Origin: Sporocytophaga sp.
GTDB taxonomy: Bacteria > Bacteroidota > Bacteroidia > Cytophagales > Cytophagaceae
Length of the DNA: 64,000 nt
NCBI GenBank assembly: GCA_024707265.1
Contig: JANQAB010000006.1
Span: forward strand, 563,001-627,000
Direction: 5' to 3'
The notes below the pieces were generated by a model, which ran no database searches, was not told the DNA's origin, and worked only from the letters and a program-made list of their open reading frames with translations. Position numbers and translations under genes: made by a program. Below, in pieces: positions 30,825-40,331 of this stretch. Every line of letters begins with the position of its first letter. Position 1 is the first letter of the stretch.

Positions 30825-32879
30825 TTAATACTTCACAAACTTATAGACCTTGTTTTGAATTTTAGCGAAGTAAACACCTGGCTTTAGTTCATTACCAAAT
30901 TCAAGGTCTGACACATTACTAAACATCTTAATAAATTCACCTTCAGCATTGACTATCAAGACATCAGCATTCCTATCCAGATTGATATTAAAATTACCTG
31001 CACTAGGATTAGGGAAAATAGACACAGAAAGTTCCTTGCGTTCTCCATCAAATGAAGTAATCACATCACAATCAGCTTTGGATAATCCTGAACTTACATA
31101 CCCTATCTGGTCAATATTGGCTAGTCCGTCTGCAGTGGAGGCTATTAGCTGTATAGTATTGACTCCTGGATTAAGTGTAACAATGACATCCACAGACTTG
31201 TATGTAGTAAAATCACCAGTAGCCGGGAAGCTAACCAGATTAGCCAAAGGGCTACCGTTTACATTTATTGTAGCTGTGCGGTCTGCAGTACCTCCGCTTG
31301 CATATCGGAAACTAAGCACCTTAGAACCTGCAGTTGCTGAATTGATTTTAAATGTGATTTCAGCTCCCACCTCATTCGGAACATTGATATAAGATGTTCC
31401 TTTAAAGCCTGCATTCTTACTTTCTAGCACCCCATCATAACTGCAAGCTTCATCTTCTGCCTCGCCGGATGCAAGACAGGCAGTCTTTCCGGTGTTACCT
31501 CCTACACATCGACTGCAATTATCCAATATTGAACTTCCATTTTCAACACCCGCACAATCCTTAGGTTTCTCTGTGACTACAATGGTAATCGGAGCAGAAG
31601 TAGTTTTAGCCCCTTTATCATCTGTTGCAACCGCTGTAATTGCATAAGTGCCTGCTGCAACACTAGTCCATGTGTAGCTATATGGTGAAGTGGCAGCGTT
31701 ACCAAGCAAAATATTACCATTATAAAATTGAACATTGGTTACTGTCCCATCTGCATCCCAGGCATTTGCATTGAATGTAATGGAAGCAGGAGCAGCAAAA
31801 CCTGAATTATGTTCCGGAGAACTAATACTTACTGTAGGAGCCACATTGGGAGTTGTATTACACCCGCAACTTGTCGGGCTTGTCAATGTAGGACCAGCTC
31901 CACAAGAAGCATTCGTTACAACTGATTTCACATCCTTAGCAGGAAACTTATAATACTGATAAGGTGGCGTAAACACCGTATATCCTCCAACAGCCTGAGA
32001 GCTACCACTGGCTCCAACGAAGTGACAATCAATCACAAATATACCCGACTGGCCACCATCACTAATGAGACCAATTGGGCTACTGATATTATCAAAATAA
32101 CAACCTTCTATTCTTTGATTGGCCATAAATCCTGCTCTTGTACCTCCACTTCTGCTGTAATAACAATTCAGAACATGAATCTTCCCGTAGCGCGATCTTG
32201 GAGTACGAGAGTTCACGTTATCCCACCAGCAATATGCATAGGTAACATTCAGCTTTCCATGACTCGCAGGTTCGTTATCGCTTGAGCCAATAAGGTTTGA
32301 CAAATTATGCTCACCACCGGTAACATAAGTGAATTTACACCACGTAGCAGTAATATTATCAGCTCCCTTTACTACATCAAAGTTTCCATCTTCACCTTCC
32401 ATAATGGTGCAGTGGTCAAACCAGATTCTTTTGGCACTTCCGGAAATATTCACACAATCCCAGTTCTGCGATGAATTTGAGTTCCCCGGTCCTCTGCAGA
32501 TAAGGTTTCTCACAATAATATTTTGCTGACCTATCTGCCAGGAGCACTTAACTGTAATGTTTGGCTTTACACCTACAATGGTTTTATCCGATTTCACATT
32601 TAACACATCTCCTGATGTTCCCTTATAACCATTCCCCATATCATTTATTACATAAATGACTTTTGCTCCGGTAGATTCGGCTTGTGCCTTTAACTGAGCA
32701 AAGGTAGTCACCTGCACAGGTGTAGCATTACCGCCTCCGGTAACAGGGCCTACGTAATCCTGACCGTTCAGATTGGCCCAACCCATTGATTCACACGAGT
32801 ATTGGGCATAGCCATGCGATGAACATAGTTCAACTATACATACGACTATAAATACTGCTTTAGTAAAGAGACTTCTCAT
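30825..32879 (-). CDS. Secreted PL1 pectate lyase with Ig-like and CBM-like domains and T9SS tail
   Basis: 684 residues with a signal peptide ending GYAQ. The catalytic PL1 domain (about 27-330) has RIWFDHCTIMEGEDGNFDVV, ITATWCKF and SRTPRSRYGKIHVLNCYYSR, containing the RxPxxR catalytic Arg. An Ig-like domain follows (PTVSISSPEHNSGFAAPASI to TDDKGAKTTSAPITI), then a short Cys-rich linker (CAGVENGSSILDNCSRCVGG). Next is a CBM6/35-like module (GAEITFKINSATAGSKVLSF, NVNGSPLANLVSFPATGDF). The sorting domain starts at SIFPNPSAGNFN. It should cleave polygalacturonate outside the cell while the accessory modules hold it to cell-wall polysaccharide. No frame break. Confidence 0.9.
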   Translation of the reverse strand: MRSLFTKAVFIVVCIVELCSSHGYAQYSCESMGWANLNGQDYVGPVTGGGNATPVQVTTFAQLKAQAESTGAKVIYVINDMGNGYKGTSGDVLNVKSDKTIVGVKPNITVKCSWQIGQQNIIVRNLICRGPGNSNSSQNWDCVNISGSAKRIWFDHCTIMEGEDGNFDVVKGADNITATWCKFTYVTGGEHNLSNLIGSSDNEPASHGKLNVTYAYCWWDNVNSRTPRSRYGKIHVLNCYYSRSGGTRAGFMANQRIEGCYFDNISSPIGLISDGGQSGIFVIDCHFVGASGSSQAVGGYTVFTPPYQYYKFPAKDVKSVVTNASCGAGPTLTSPTSCGCNTTPNVAPTVSISSPEHNSGFAAPASITFNANAWDADGTVTNVQFYNGNILLGNAATSPYSYTWTSVAAGTYAITAVATDDKGAKTTSAPITIVVTEKPKDCAGVENGSSILDNCSRCVGGNTGKTACLASGEAEDEACSYDGVLESKNAGFKGTSYINVPNEVGAEITFKINSATAGSKVLSFRYASGGTADRTATINVNGSPLANLVSFPATGDFTTYKSVDVIVTLNPGVNTIQLIASTADGLANIDQIGYVSSGLSKADCDVITSFDGERKELSVSIFPNPSAGNFNINLDRNADVLIVNAEGEFIKMFSNVSDLEFGNELKPGVYFAKIQNKVYKFVKY

Positions 32880-33472
32880 TGTTTAAATGTTCAAAAGTTT
32901 AATATTTCTTAACTACTGTGTATATTATCTTTTTTATCTTAACAAACAGATTACTATATACAGATCAAAGATCCTTTTTCTCCTGTTTATTATAAAAATC
33001 ACCTTATCTCTCAATTACCTTATAAATCTTGCCTCCACAACGCCTCTGTTTAATTTTTCCATCCGGCACTGGAAATAACTATACTGAAAAAAGCCATTCA
33101 GAATAACAGTAAGGATATTACTTTTCTTTTATATCTTTGTACAGTCAGCCAAAAACGCAAGTGTTGAATTCTATTCAGCTTATATCATTTTATCTAAATA
33201 CACAGGAGGAAAATAGAAAGTAACTATTTGAAGGAAATTTTTTTGTAAGCAGAAAACAGGAAGCGGAAAGTAAAAAACCATAGACTTCCATTTTTCAACA
33301 ATTTAAAAAATAAACATAAGCTTAAAACAAAGGATAAAATTAAATTCGTCTCCCTGCTAGAGGTCAATTGGAAATGAGGATTGTTAGTAAGAAACTTAAG
33401 ACTTATTTTATAATGTCCTCCATAATATAAGTTATCTCCATAAACATAGCCAGTGTTGTTGGATATAGATTT
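32880..33472. other. Gap without a supported gene
   Basis: AT-rich sequence upstream of the pectate lyase gene at 32879. An open frame of 88 codons (33224-33490, minus) begins inside the terminator hairpin of the neighbouring gene and has no recognisable features, so I do not call it. No repeat or RNA seen. Confidence 0.4.
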
Positions 33473-33502
33473 AAAAAGGGGCATCATCATTAATGACGCC
33501 CC
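33473..33502 (-). terminator. Intrinsic terminator after gene at 33560
   Basis: A 10-bp stem with one wobble pair (GGGGCATCAT at 33478-33487 and ATGACGCCCC at 33493-33502). On the minus strand it is followed by a T5 run (33473-33477). It sits 58 bp past the stop of the gene at 33560. Confidence 0.75.
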
Positions 33503-33559
33503 CTTTGAATATCAGGTTTAGAAATGGCAATAGCTACTTTAAAAGTCAGAGATACCCTC

Positions 33560-34534
33560 CTACAACTTTGGATTTCTATCTACAATCGATTTCTGAAACG
33601 TTACATCTAAGTCAGACAAGGAGTCGATTCCAAATTCTTTAAGCGCTGACATCAATTGTTCTCCTTTGATGTTTTTATCTCTTAACTCTATGACAAAATC
33701 TTTTAAAGACTGAATTGCATTCAGAATTTTGCTGATTTCTTTTGTAATAGGCACCTGAGCTTGTTTCAATTCATTGTAAGCCTGCTCCCTGATAGTGTCT
33801 GAAGATTTAACCAACAAAAGTTCCTGCTCAAAATCCTTATGTAAGGTAGTTTTATAAGTCTCTAAGCTTGTGGCTATTTCACTCATTTTGAGTGTCACCA
33901 TTTCGTTATAGTTTTTCTGCGCCTCTTCTATCGCTTTGAAAGTTTCTTTCAGACGCTCTTCATAATCACCAAATGAGTCCACTTTAATCCAGAGATCTGC
34001 AACACTTTTGATAGGGTAATCAGCAGCTTCCTGCATACCAAAAATTTCTTGACGCAAGCTGTTGATTGCCGCAAAGCCAGGCTTAATAGCAGCAATGGCT
34101 AAAACACCTAAAGTGGCGTAAATTCTAAATTCAGGAGTAATTCCTGGAATATGGCGACTTATATAATACACAAAGGCCGCATTCAGCGTGTGGACTATAA
34201 TTGCAAAAATAGCCGAGCGTTTTTTAATTTTCTTAATCCGGGCTAAATCGCTATCCAGATTCACACCCTCAGGCTTTTGAGGATGATTCTGCCTTCTTTC
34301 TAAGTCGGTCTGAGCCGCCCGGGCCACAAAATAGGTACTTCCCACCAAAATACTCATGGAAGAAACATACCAAAGATAAAGAGTTGCAGAGATCCAAACA
34401 TGCATTTCATAAGTGGTACCACCGTATATTGAAATACACCATTTTAAGATAAAAATAAGTAACACGGATCCCCCAATCCATAAAAGCCATTCAATAAATG
34501 TAGAGGTTAAGTAAGCTCTTCTGTTATACTGCAT
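33560..34534 (-). CDS. Membrane protein with C-terminal coiled coil, function unknown
   Basis: 324 residues. Four hydrophobic helices occupy the first half (about 12-33, 45-67, 108-128 and 136-160; e.g. LLWIGGSVLLIFILKWC, AIFAIIVHTLNAAFVYYI). The second half is a charged, E/K/Q-rich helical region (residues about 185-300) that is probably coiled coil and cytoplasmic. No signal peptide and no family recognised. It is transcribed alone, with its own terminator. Confidence 0.6.
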   Translation of the reverse strand: MQYNRRAYLTSTFIEWLLWIGGSVLLIFILKWCISIYGGTTYEMHVWISATLYLWYVSSMSILVGSTYFVARAAQTDLERRQNHPQKPEGVNLDSDLARIKKIKKRSAIFAIIVHTLNAAFVYYISRHIPGITPEFRIYATLGVLAIAAIKPGFAAINSLRQEIFGMQEAADYPIKSVADLWIKVDSFGDYEERLKETFKAIEEAQKNYNEMVTLKMSEIATSLETYKTTLHKDFEQELLLVKSSDTIREQAYNELKQAQVPITKEISKILNAIQSLKDFVIELRDKNIKGEQLMSALKEFGIDSLSDLDVTFQKSIVDRNPKL

Positions 34535-34822
34535 AAGAAAATTGTTTCAAATAATTGAACAAAACTAATTCAATTATATAATTTATAATAATAAAATAGC
34601 AATGATTACTATATCGAAAGTGAATATAAAGATGTTCAATAGATAAAAAGAAGCCTGGTAAAGGACGGAAATTAATAAAGTGCTTAAATCAATTCACTCA
34701 ACATATTTTCATTAAGTGATATTTGCTAGTTTCATAGTCAAACATCTGTAGTTTCAATCGTCAATCTGCTAGAGTGATCTAGTTCAATCATATTTACAGC
34801 ACCTCTATTCCCTATGTAAATT

Positions 34823-35260
34823 TCAATAATCATCTTTCCATTTTGTTGAAAAACCTTCCCTCAATGAACCTAATTCTTTTAAACTGTCCGGTAAATCCGT
34901 TTCTTCGGTAACTTCTAGTGCAAACCAGTTGGATGTTCCTCGCATAGCATGTTCTGCTGGAGATTCTATAAATGCATTTTTATCTGTTAACAACTGCCCT
35001 GAGGAGACTAGTGATTGGTAGATATTTTTATCCAATACCATTTTAATCTGAACAGTCTTTGTACCACTTATAGATCCTTCATTTCTAACGTCCCAACGTA
35101 GATTAAAAAACATCAATAAATCAACATACTCCCATACCTCGGGGCTAGCTTCGACAGTTGCTTCCAGGCGATTATCTATGTGACGAAGTTCCAGCAGGGT
35201 CATCTGGTAGGATGCATAAGGATTCAACATGAATAAAATTATTGAACTGGCTGTAGTCAT
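34823..35260 (-). CDS. Hypothetical protein
   Basis: 145 residues, starting at ATG 35260. No signal peptide beyond a weak hydrophobic start (ASSIILFMLNPYASY). The body is mixed alpha/beta with an acidic C-terminus; I do not recognise a family. It lies 288 bp upstream of the membrane protein gene on the same strand. The 35261-35526 gap holds nothing recognised. Confidence 0.5.
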   Translation of the reverse strand: MTTASSIILFMLNPYASYQMTLLELRHIDNRLEATVEASPEVWEYVDLLMFFNLRWDVRNEGSISGTKTVQIKMVLDKNIYQSLVSSGQLLTDKNAFIESPAEHAMRGTSNWFALEVTEETDLPDSLKELGSLREGFSTKWKDDY

Positions 35261-35526
35261 AAACTAACTGTAAAAAGATTAAAGATTAATAAAGGTGCTG
35301 ATGAATCAAACACTATGTTCAGGAATAACTTTTATAAACATGGTTATTATTTAAAAATTAATAAATCCTGGTGCTTCTTGAACGAGTATACAGCAGGAAG
35401 GGTTTTACAAATCCGTGGAGCTTTTTAATTGATACTGAAACCATTCGATGACATTAAAATAAAAGTCTGAAAAAAACATAATAACTTTCTCCCATTTTTA
35501 GTATTTTCAATAAAACTTTTTCACTA

Positions 35527-36360
35527 ATGCAATTTCTTTTTTTATTGTGGAGAACGTACCGCGGACCAAAGGGCGAAATGAATGCGGCGGGGGCTATTTT
35601 TTTCTTTAGTCTTCCTTTCCTTTTAGTCCTCATCGTTTTTATCTATTATTTTCTTAAATGGAAACAGATTAATATTTTAAAATTATTTCGTTACCTGAAA
35701 CCCCTTCCTGCTAAACATAAAGAAATCCTCAAAAAGAAGAATCCATTCTATACAAAACTTTCTTCAGATTATAAAAACAGATTTGAGCAAAGAGTAAATC
35801 ACTTTCTGATTAATAAAAATATCACAGACGAATCAGGTAATGATGTTTCTGATGAAAAGAAAGTAACAATAGCAGCTACCTTCATTCAGCTTACAATAGG
35901 ATTAAGACCTGTGTTTCTTTCAAACTTTAAGACGATTGTTGTAAGTCAGAAAGAATCGCACTGGGGTGTAAAGAAAGGTAATAGCAAAACCTTTAAATTA
36001 TCATGGTCGGAATTTGAGCTTGGTATTACCAATACTGAGGATGGATACAATCCTGGACTTCAGCTGATGGCTGAAGCTTTATTTGAAGAAAACCTGATAC
36101 AAACAACGGGTGCAGCAATTTTCGGAGAATCTGCTTTCAGGAATTGGCAGAGTGTTTCTAAAAGACAGGCGGAATATTTCATCAATACAGGATTAAGTCA
36201 ATTCAGGAGTTACAAGGAAGTTAATAAGGAAAAATATTTTGGTGCCTCTGTAGTATATTTCTTTGAGAAACCGCAGGATTTCAAACAAAGATTTCCTGAT
36301 ATGTACAAAGCTATGAAAGGATTGCTCAATCAGGATCCTGTTAAAAACAGGATAATATAA
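35527..36360 (+). CDS. MtfA (peptidase M90)-like membrane protein lacking the zinc motif
   Basis: 277 residues. One N-terminal transmembrane helix (about 21-44) is followed by a region that tracks the MtfA/M90 fold: PFYTKLSSDYKNRFEQRVNH, then VTIAATFIQLTIGL, TIVVSQKES, KLSWSEFELGITNTEDGYNP and a C-terminal YGA-like KYFGASVVYFFEKPQDF. Where active members have HEFAH right after the DGxN segment, this protein reads GLQLMAEAL, so both zinc-binding His and the catalytic Glu position are lost. It is therefore probably not a peptidase; a binding or scaffold role is possible. A TerB-like protein gene follows 117 bp downstream. Confidence 0.7.
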   Translation: MQFLFLLWRTYRGPKGEMNAAGAIFFFSLPFLLVLIVFIYYFLKWKQINILKLFRYLKPLPAKHKEILKKKNPFYTKLSSDYKNRFEQRVNHFLINKNITDESGNDVSDEKKVTIAATFIQLTIGLRPVFLSNFKTIVVSQKESHWGVKKGNSKTFKLSWSEFELGITNTEDGYNPGLQLMAEALFEENLIQTTGAAIFGESAFRNWQSVSKRQAEYFINTGLSQFRSYKEVNKEKYFGASVVYFFEKPQDFKQRFPDMYKAMKGLLNQDPVKNRII

Positions 36361-36477
36361 CTTGGGAATCTTATAGAAATTATTTGTATCACCAGGAATA
36401 CTTTTACTTCTTATCATTCTGATAATTAATAGTATATTTAACTATTATTCTATCTATATTTTTTAAAAAAATTAAAA

Positions 36478-36849
36478 ATGGCTGAAATTGATAAACTTTA
36501 TGAAGCTTTTGGAGAACTGGTTTATGCAGTTGCAAAAGCAGACGGTGCTATTCAAAATGAGGAAAGGGTTGCACTTGAAGATGTCCTTAAAGATAACAAA
36601 TGGGCTTCTGATATAATCTGGTCTTTTAACTATGAAGACAAAAAGTCAAAGACTGTAAAAGAAGCCTATTCCAAAGCTATTGATATTTTTAAGCATCACG
36701 GCCCCTTTTCCGAATATGAAAAATTTGCAGATGTTCTGGAATTGGTAGCTTTTGCGTTTCAGGGAATAAGTAAAGAAGAAAAAGAAATCATTTCCAACTT
36801 CCGTAATGAATTGACAACGGTCTTTAAAAATGATCCAAACATACAGTAA
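36478..36849 (+). CDS. TerB-like helical protein
   Basis: 123 residues, all helical. The opening FGELVYAVAKADGAIQNEER is the characteristic first-helix motif of TerB/DnaJ-associated domains (A-x-A-D-G-x-I-x-x-x-E), and a second similar helix pair follows (FADVLELVAFAFQGISKEEK). TerB domains bind metal or partner proteins at the membrane in stress-related systems. It follows the degenerate MtfA-like gene on the same strand, which may be its partner (inference). Confidence 0.65.
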   Translation: MAEIDKLYEAFGELVYAVAKADGAIQNEERVALEDVLKDNKWASDIIWSFNYEDKKSKTVKEAYSKAIDIFKHHGPFSEYEKFADVLELVAFAFQGISKEEKEIISNFRNELTTVFKNDPNIQ

Positions 36850-36949
36850 GCTTATGACCGCTTACAGTTCTTTTTTTGCATATATCTTCCCACACTGAGT
36901 AGGCATGGCCTTGCCCAATAAGTCCACTCAAGAGAAAGAAGGAGTTGAG

Positions 36950-36991
36950 ATGAAAGAAAACTTAACAATTTTCACACTAACTGTTTTTTAA
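36950..36991 (+). CDS. Possible 13-codon leader peptide before a terminator
   Basis: ATG 36950 is preceded by GAAGGAG (about 36938-36944), an unusually good Shine-Dalgarno for this DNA. It encodes MKENLTIFTLTVF, with a stop directly before the hairpin at 36997. It could be a chance open frame or an attenuator-like leader; nothing downstream within 700 bp supports regulation. Confidence 0.2.
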   Translation: MKENLTIFTLTVF

Positions 36992-37018
36992 AAAGGCTCC
37001 AGTTCCCGGAGCTTTTTT
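36989..37018 (+). terminator. Intrinsic terminator
   Basis: Stem GCTCC/GGAGC (36996-37012) with loop AGTTCCC, extended by an A run before and a T7 run after. It closes the unit containing the TerB-like gene. Confidence 0.75.
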
Positions 37019-37733
37019 TATTTTTTTATTTTTTTTCTCATTAACAGTAATATGATTTAATAACTTATAGTCCTATAGTTCTCGATTTTAAACGAGGACT
37101 ATAAACGAACTATTAAGGTAAAATGCAAAACATGCCAGGACGGATATACCCTTCCCATTTCGGAAAGAAACAAAAGCTTGAAATATCTATACATTTTTTT
37201 CCAGATAGGTATGAACAAGAATCCCAAACTTAAAAAGTTCTGAACACTTGTTTAAATATGGTTATTTGATTACTTAAAAACACACATAAACCTTTTGAGA
37301 AGTGCCTGTTCACAAAGTTTACAGGACCAATATACATCCTAGAGCATATCATTAACTTTCTGTATTATTATTACAAAAATAAAGAGATATTTAGGTATGC
37401 TGAAAAATATTTATCACTTATATAAAGAACTCATAGTCCAAAAAACCCTATAAGATACCCCACTACAATATAAATATTCACAAAATACCAACTAGCTAAA
37501 AAAACTACAACTCACAATATCTGAACTAAGCAAGATAATTATTATCACTTAAAAACTCTTTTTCTTACATGATAAAATGATTACCCCTTAACATTAATAA
37601 GTTAAAAGCGTAAGAAGGTTATTCGAATCTACTATTCTAGAATATAAGTTCATGAATTATTTCCTCTACAGTGTAGAGCTATACTAAACAGAAATAAATA
37701 ATTTTTTGCGCCATAAAACCACTTAACAATCCT
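37019..37733. other. AT-rich gap without a gene
   Basis: About 715 bp upstream of the repeat-containing secreted protein. No supported open frame, RNA fold or repeat was recognised. It may contain the promoter region of the gene at 37734. Confidence 0.4.
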
Positions 37734-40232
37734 ATGAAAAAACCTTTTACTATTCATTCGTCATTATTTATCACCTTTATAATACTTCTTATCGGTTTAT
37801 CTTCATCATTGAAAGCTCAAATAATAACTGAAAATTTTGATGATATAAGTAAGCTTACCGATAATGGCTGGTCACTGTCCAATAAAAGCAATCCTTTAGG
37901 AACAACAGGCTGGATGCAAGGAGGTGGTACTTTCAATGCATACAATGGATCTGCTAATTCCTATATTAGTGCCAATGTTTATAATGTACTTAACACAGGA
38001 CAAATTAATAACTTTCTTTTAACGCCTAACCGTACTTTTAGAAATGGTGACGTCATTACATTTTACACACGTAAAACTTCACCAGATGAGTATCCCGACC
38101 GTCTCGAGGTTCGCTTGAGTACCAATGGTGCCAGTACCAACGTTGGTTCAACGGGTAATGGATTTGGAGATTTCGCTACACTATTATTATCTATCAATAC
38201 AACTCTGACTACAGGTATTTATCCTACTACCTGGACCCAATATACGATTACTATATCCGGTTTGCCAGCACCAACATCTGGTCGACTAGCTTTTCGCTAC
38301 TTTGTTACTTCTGCAGGTGTAACCAATACAAATGGTGAGTTTATAGGAATTGATAACTTTGCTTATACGCCCTACGTTTGTCCTACTTTCACTATTTCCC
38401 CTACATCTCTTACAACCAATGGCATAGCTGGAACAAGTTACTCTGCATCTCTTAGTCAGACAGGAGCACTGGGTCCTCCCAGCTTTGGCATTACAGCAGG
38501 TGCATTACCTCCGGGACTAGTTCTTTCTTCTACAGGTAAAATATCCGGAACCCCAACAGCTACCGGAACTTTTAATTTTACAGTGACAGCCAGTGACGCC
38601 AGCGGATGTTCAGGGTCTGCACCATACAGTATCACGGTAATTTGTCCTGCTAATCCTATTATATTTAGTCTGTCAGATATTTGCAGTAATGCGGAGCCAT
38701 TTACACTTACCGGTGGTTCTCCTGAAGGAGGATTTTATTCAGGGACAGGCGTTTTAGATGGAAAGTTCAACCCCACAGCCGGAACACAATCCATTACTTA
38801 TGATTATATCGATCCCTATGGTTGTTCGCACTCTTCTTCTGCTACATTTACTGTAAACTCAGCGCCACCTGTAAAAGCAGCAGCATTAGATGCCGTATGT
38901 AAAGGAAATGCTGATATAACATTAAATTCCGGTTCGCCACTCGGTGGAACATATAGTGGTACCAATGTAACCTCTGGAGTATTCATTCCAACGACAGCAG
39001 GAACAACAACCATTACTTATTCTTACACAGATGCGAATGGGTGCACTGCAAGTGCTTCTTCTGATATTAATGTATATGACATACCAAATGTTACAGCAGC
39101 AGCTTTAACTGATGTATGCCAGGAAACTAAAGAAATAAACCTTGATTTCGGTTCACCAGCCGGCGGAACATATAGCGGAACTAATGTAACCTCCGGTGTA
39201 TTCACTCCAACGACAGCTGGAACAACAACCATTACTTATTCTTATACAGATGCAAATGGATGTACTGCAAGTGCTTCTTCTGACATTAATGTATATCACT
39301 TACCAAATGTTACAGCAGCAGCTTTAACTGATGTATGCCAGGAAACTAAAGAAATAAATCTTGATTTCGGTTCACCAGCAGGCGGAACATATAGCGGAAC
39401 TAATGTAACCTCCGGTGTATTCACTCCAACGACAGCTGGAACAACAACCATTACTTATTCTTATACAGATGCGAATGGATGTACTGCAAGTGCTTCTTCT
39501 GATATTAATGTATATCACTTACCAAATGTTACAGCAGCAGCTTTAACTGATGTATGCCTGGAAACTACAGAAATAAACCTTAATTTCGGTTCACCAGCCG
39601 GCGGAACATATAGCGGAACTAATGTAACCTCCGGTGTATTCACTCCAACGACAGCTGGAACAACAACCATTACTTATTCTTATACAGATGCGAATGGATG
39701 TACTGCAAGTGCTTCTTCTGATATTAATGTATATCACTTACCAAATGTTACAGCAGCAGCTTTAACTGATGTATGCCTGGAAACTACAGAAATAAACCTT
39801 AATTTCGGTTCACCAGCAGGCGGAACATATAGCGGAACTAATGTAACCTCCGGTGTATTCACTCCAACGACAGCTGGAACAACAACCATTACTTATTCTT
39901 ATACAGATGCGAATGGATGTACTGCAAGTGCTTCTTCTGATATTAATGTGGATATATGTACAGGAATTACTAATTCATCTATGGCTGGTATCAAGTGTTA
40001 CCCTAACCCAAGCACCGGAATAGTAATAGTAGAATTTGAACAGAAAAACGGAGTTGAGGTACTTGCTCAAATCATAGATTCTTATGGACAGATAGTCATT
40101 GAGAATAAACAGAGTACTCAAACAAGTAGCTATTCTCAAACTTTTGATTTGAGTAACTATCCTAAAGGTATGTACACGGTCTCATTACATTCTGAGAATA
40201 AAATCACTTATTACAAACTTATCGTACAATAA
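37734..40232 (+). CDS. Secreted T9SS protein with five tandem 73-residue repeats
   Basis: 832 residues with a signal peptide ending LKAQ. The N-terminal domain (ITENFDDISKLTDNGWSLSN to GEFIGIDNFAYTP) is a choice-of-anchor-J-type, concanavalin-like module. A He_PIG Ig-like domain follows (FGITAGALPPGLVLSSTGKI). A diverged repeat then precedes five copies of a 73-residue unit (TAAALTDVC, GSPAGGTYSGTNVTSGVF, TTITYSYTDANGCTASAS). The sorting domain (CYPNPSTGIVIVEFEQ to YKLIVQ) ends it. Each repeat has two Cys that could pair. Such proteins are often adhesins or matrix proteins on the cell surface. No enzyme domain seen. Confidence 0.82.
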   Translation: MKKPFTIHSSLFITFIILLIGLSSSLKAQIITENFDDISKLTDNGWSLSNKSNPLGTTGWMQGGGTFNAYNGSANSYISANVYNVLNTGQINNFLLTPNRTFRNGDVITFYTRKTSPDEYPDRLEVRLSTNGASTNVGSTGNGFGDFATLLLSINTTLTTGIYPTTWTQYTITISGLPAPTSGRLAFRYFVTSAGVTNTNGEFIGIDNFAYTPYVCPTFTISPTSLTTNGIAGTSYSASLSQTGALGPPSFGITAGALPPGLVLSSTGKISGTPTATGTFNFTVTASDASGCSGSAPYSITVICPANPIIFSLSDICSNAEPFTLTGGSPEGGFYSGTGVLDGKFNPTAGTQSITYDYIDPYGCSHSSSATFTVNSAPPVKAAALDAVCKGNADITLNSGSPLGGTYSGTNVTSGVFIPTTAGTTTITYSYTDANGCTASASSDINVYDIPNVTAAALTDVCQETKEINLDFGSPAGGTYSGTNVTSGVFTPTTAGTTTITYSYTDANGCTASASSDINVYHLPNVTAAALTDVCQETKEINLDFGSPAGGTYSGTNVTSGVFTPTTAGTTTITYSYTDANGCTASASSDINVYHLPNVTAAALTDVCLETTEINLNFGSPAGGTYSGTNVTSGVFTPTTAGTTTITYSYTDANGCTASASSDINVYHLPNVTAAALTDVCLETTEINLNFGSPAGGTYSGTNVTSGVFTPTTAGTTTITYSYTDANGCTASASSDINVDICTGITNSSMAGIKCYPNPSTGIVIVEFEQKNGVEVLAQIIDSYGQIVIENKQSTQTSSYSQTFDLSNYPKGMYTVSLHSENKITYYKLIVQ
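38865..39950 (+). repeat. Tandem 219-bp repeats inside the coding sequence (5 copies)
   Basis: Unit starts are at 38865, 39084, 39303, 39522 and 39741, exactly 219 bp apart. Copy 1 is diverged. Copies 2 and 3 share QETKEINLDF, while 4 and 5 share LETTEINLNF; otherwise copies 2-5 are nearly identical in DNA. The in-frame unit length keeps the protein open. Confidence 0.95.
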
Positions 40233-40255
40233 ACGAAAATCTTCCTTTTTAAAAG

Positions 40256-40285
40256 AGGCTGTCTCAAGAGAGACAGCCTTTAATA
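40256..40285 (+). terminator. Hairpin after the repeat protein gene
   Basis: A 10-bp perfect stem (AGGCTGTCTC at 40256-40265 and its complement at 40270-40279) with loop AAGA. The following tract is only TTAATAG, so this is a terminator-like hairpin of moderate strength. It begins 24 bp past the stop. Confidence 0.6.
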
Positions 40286-40331
40286 GTTCAATAGTCCTTG
40301 ATCCCAATGAGAACTATTAAGCATGTTACAC

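Noticed and set aside
33224..33490. 88-codon minus-strand frame
   Set aside because: Its start lies inside the terminator hairpin of the gene at 33560 and its composition is not protein-like.
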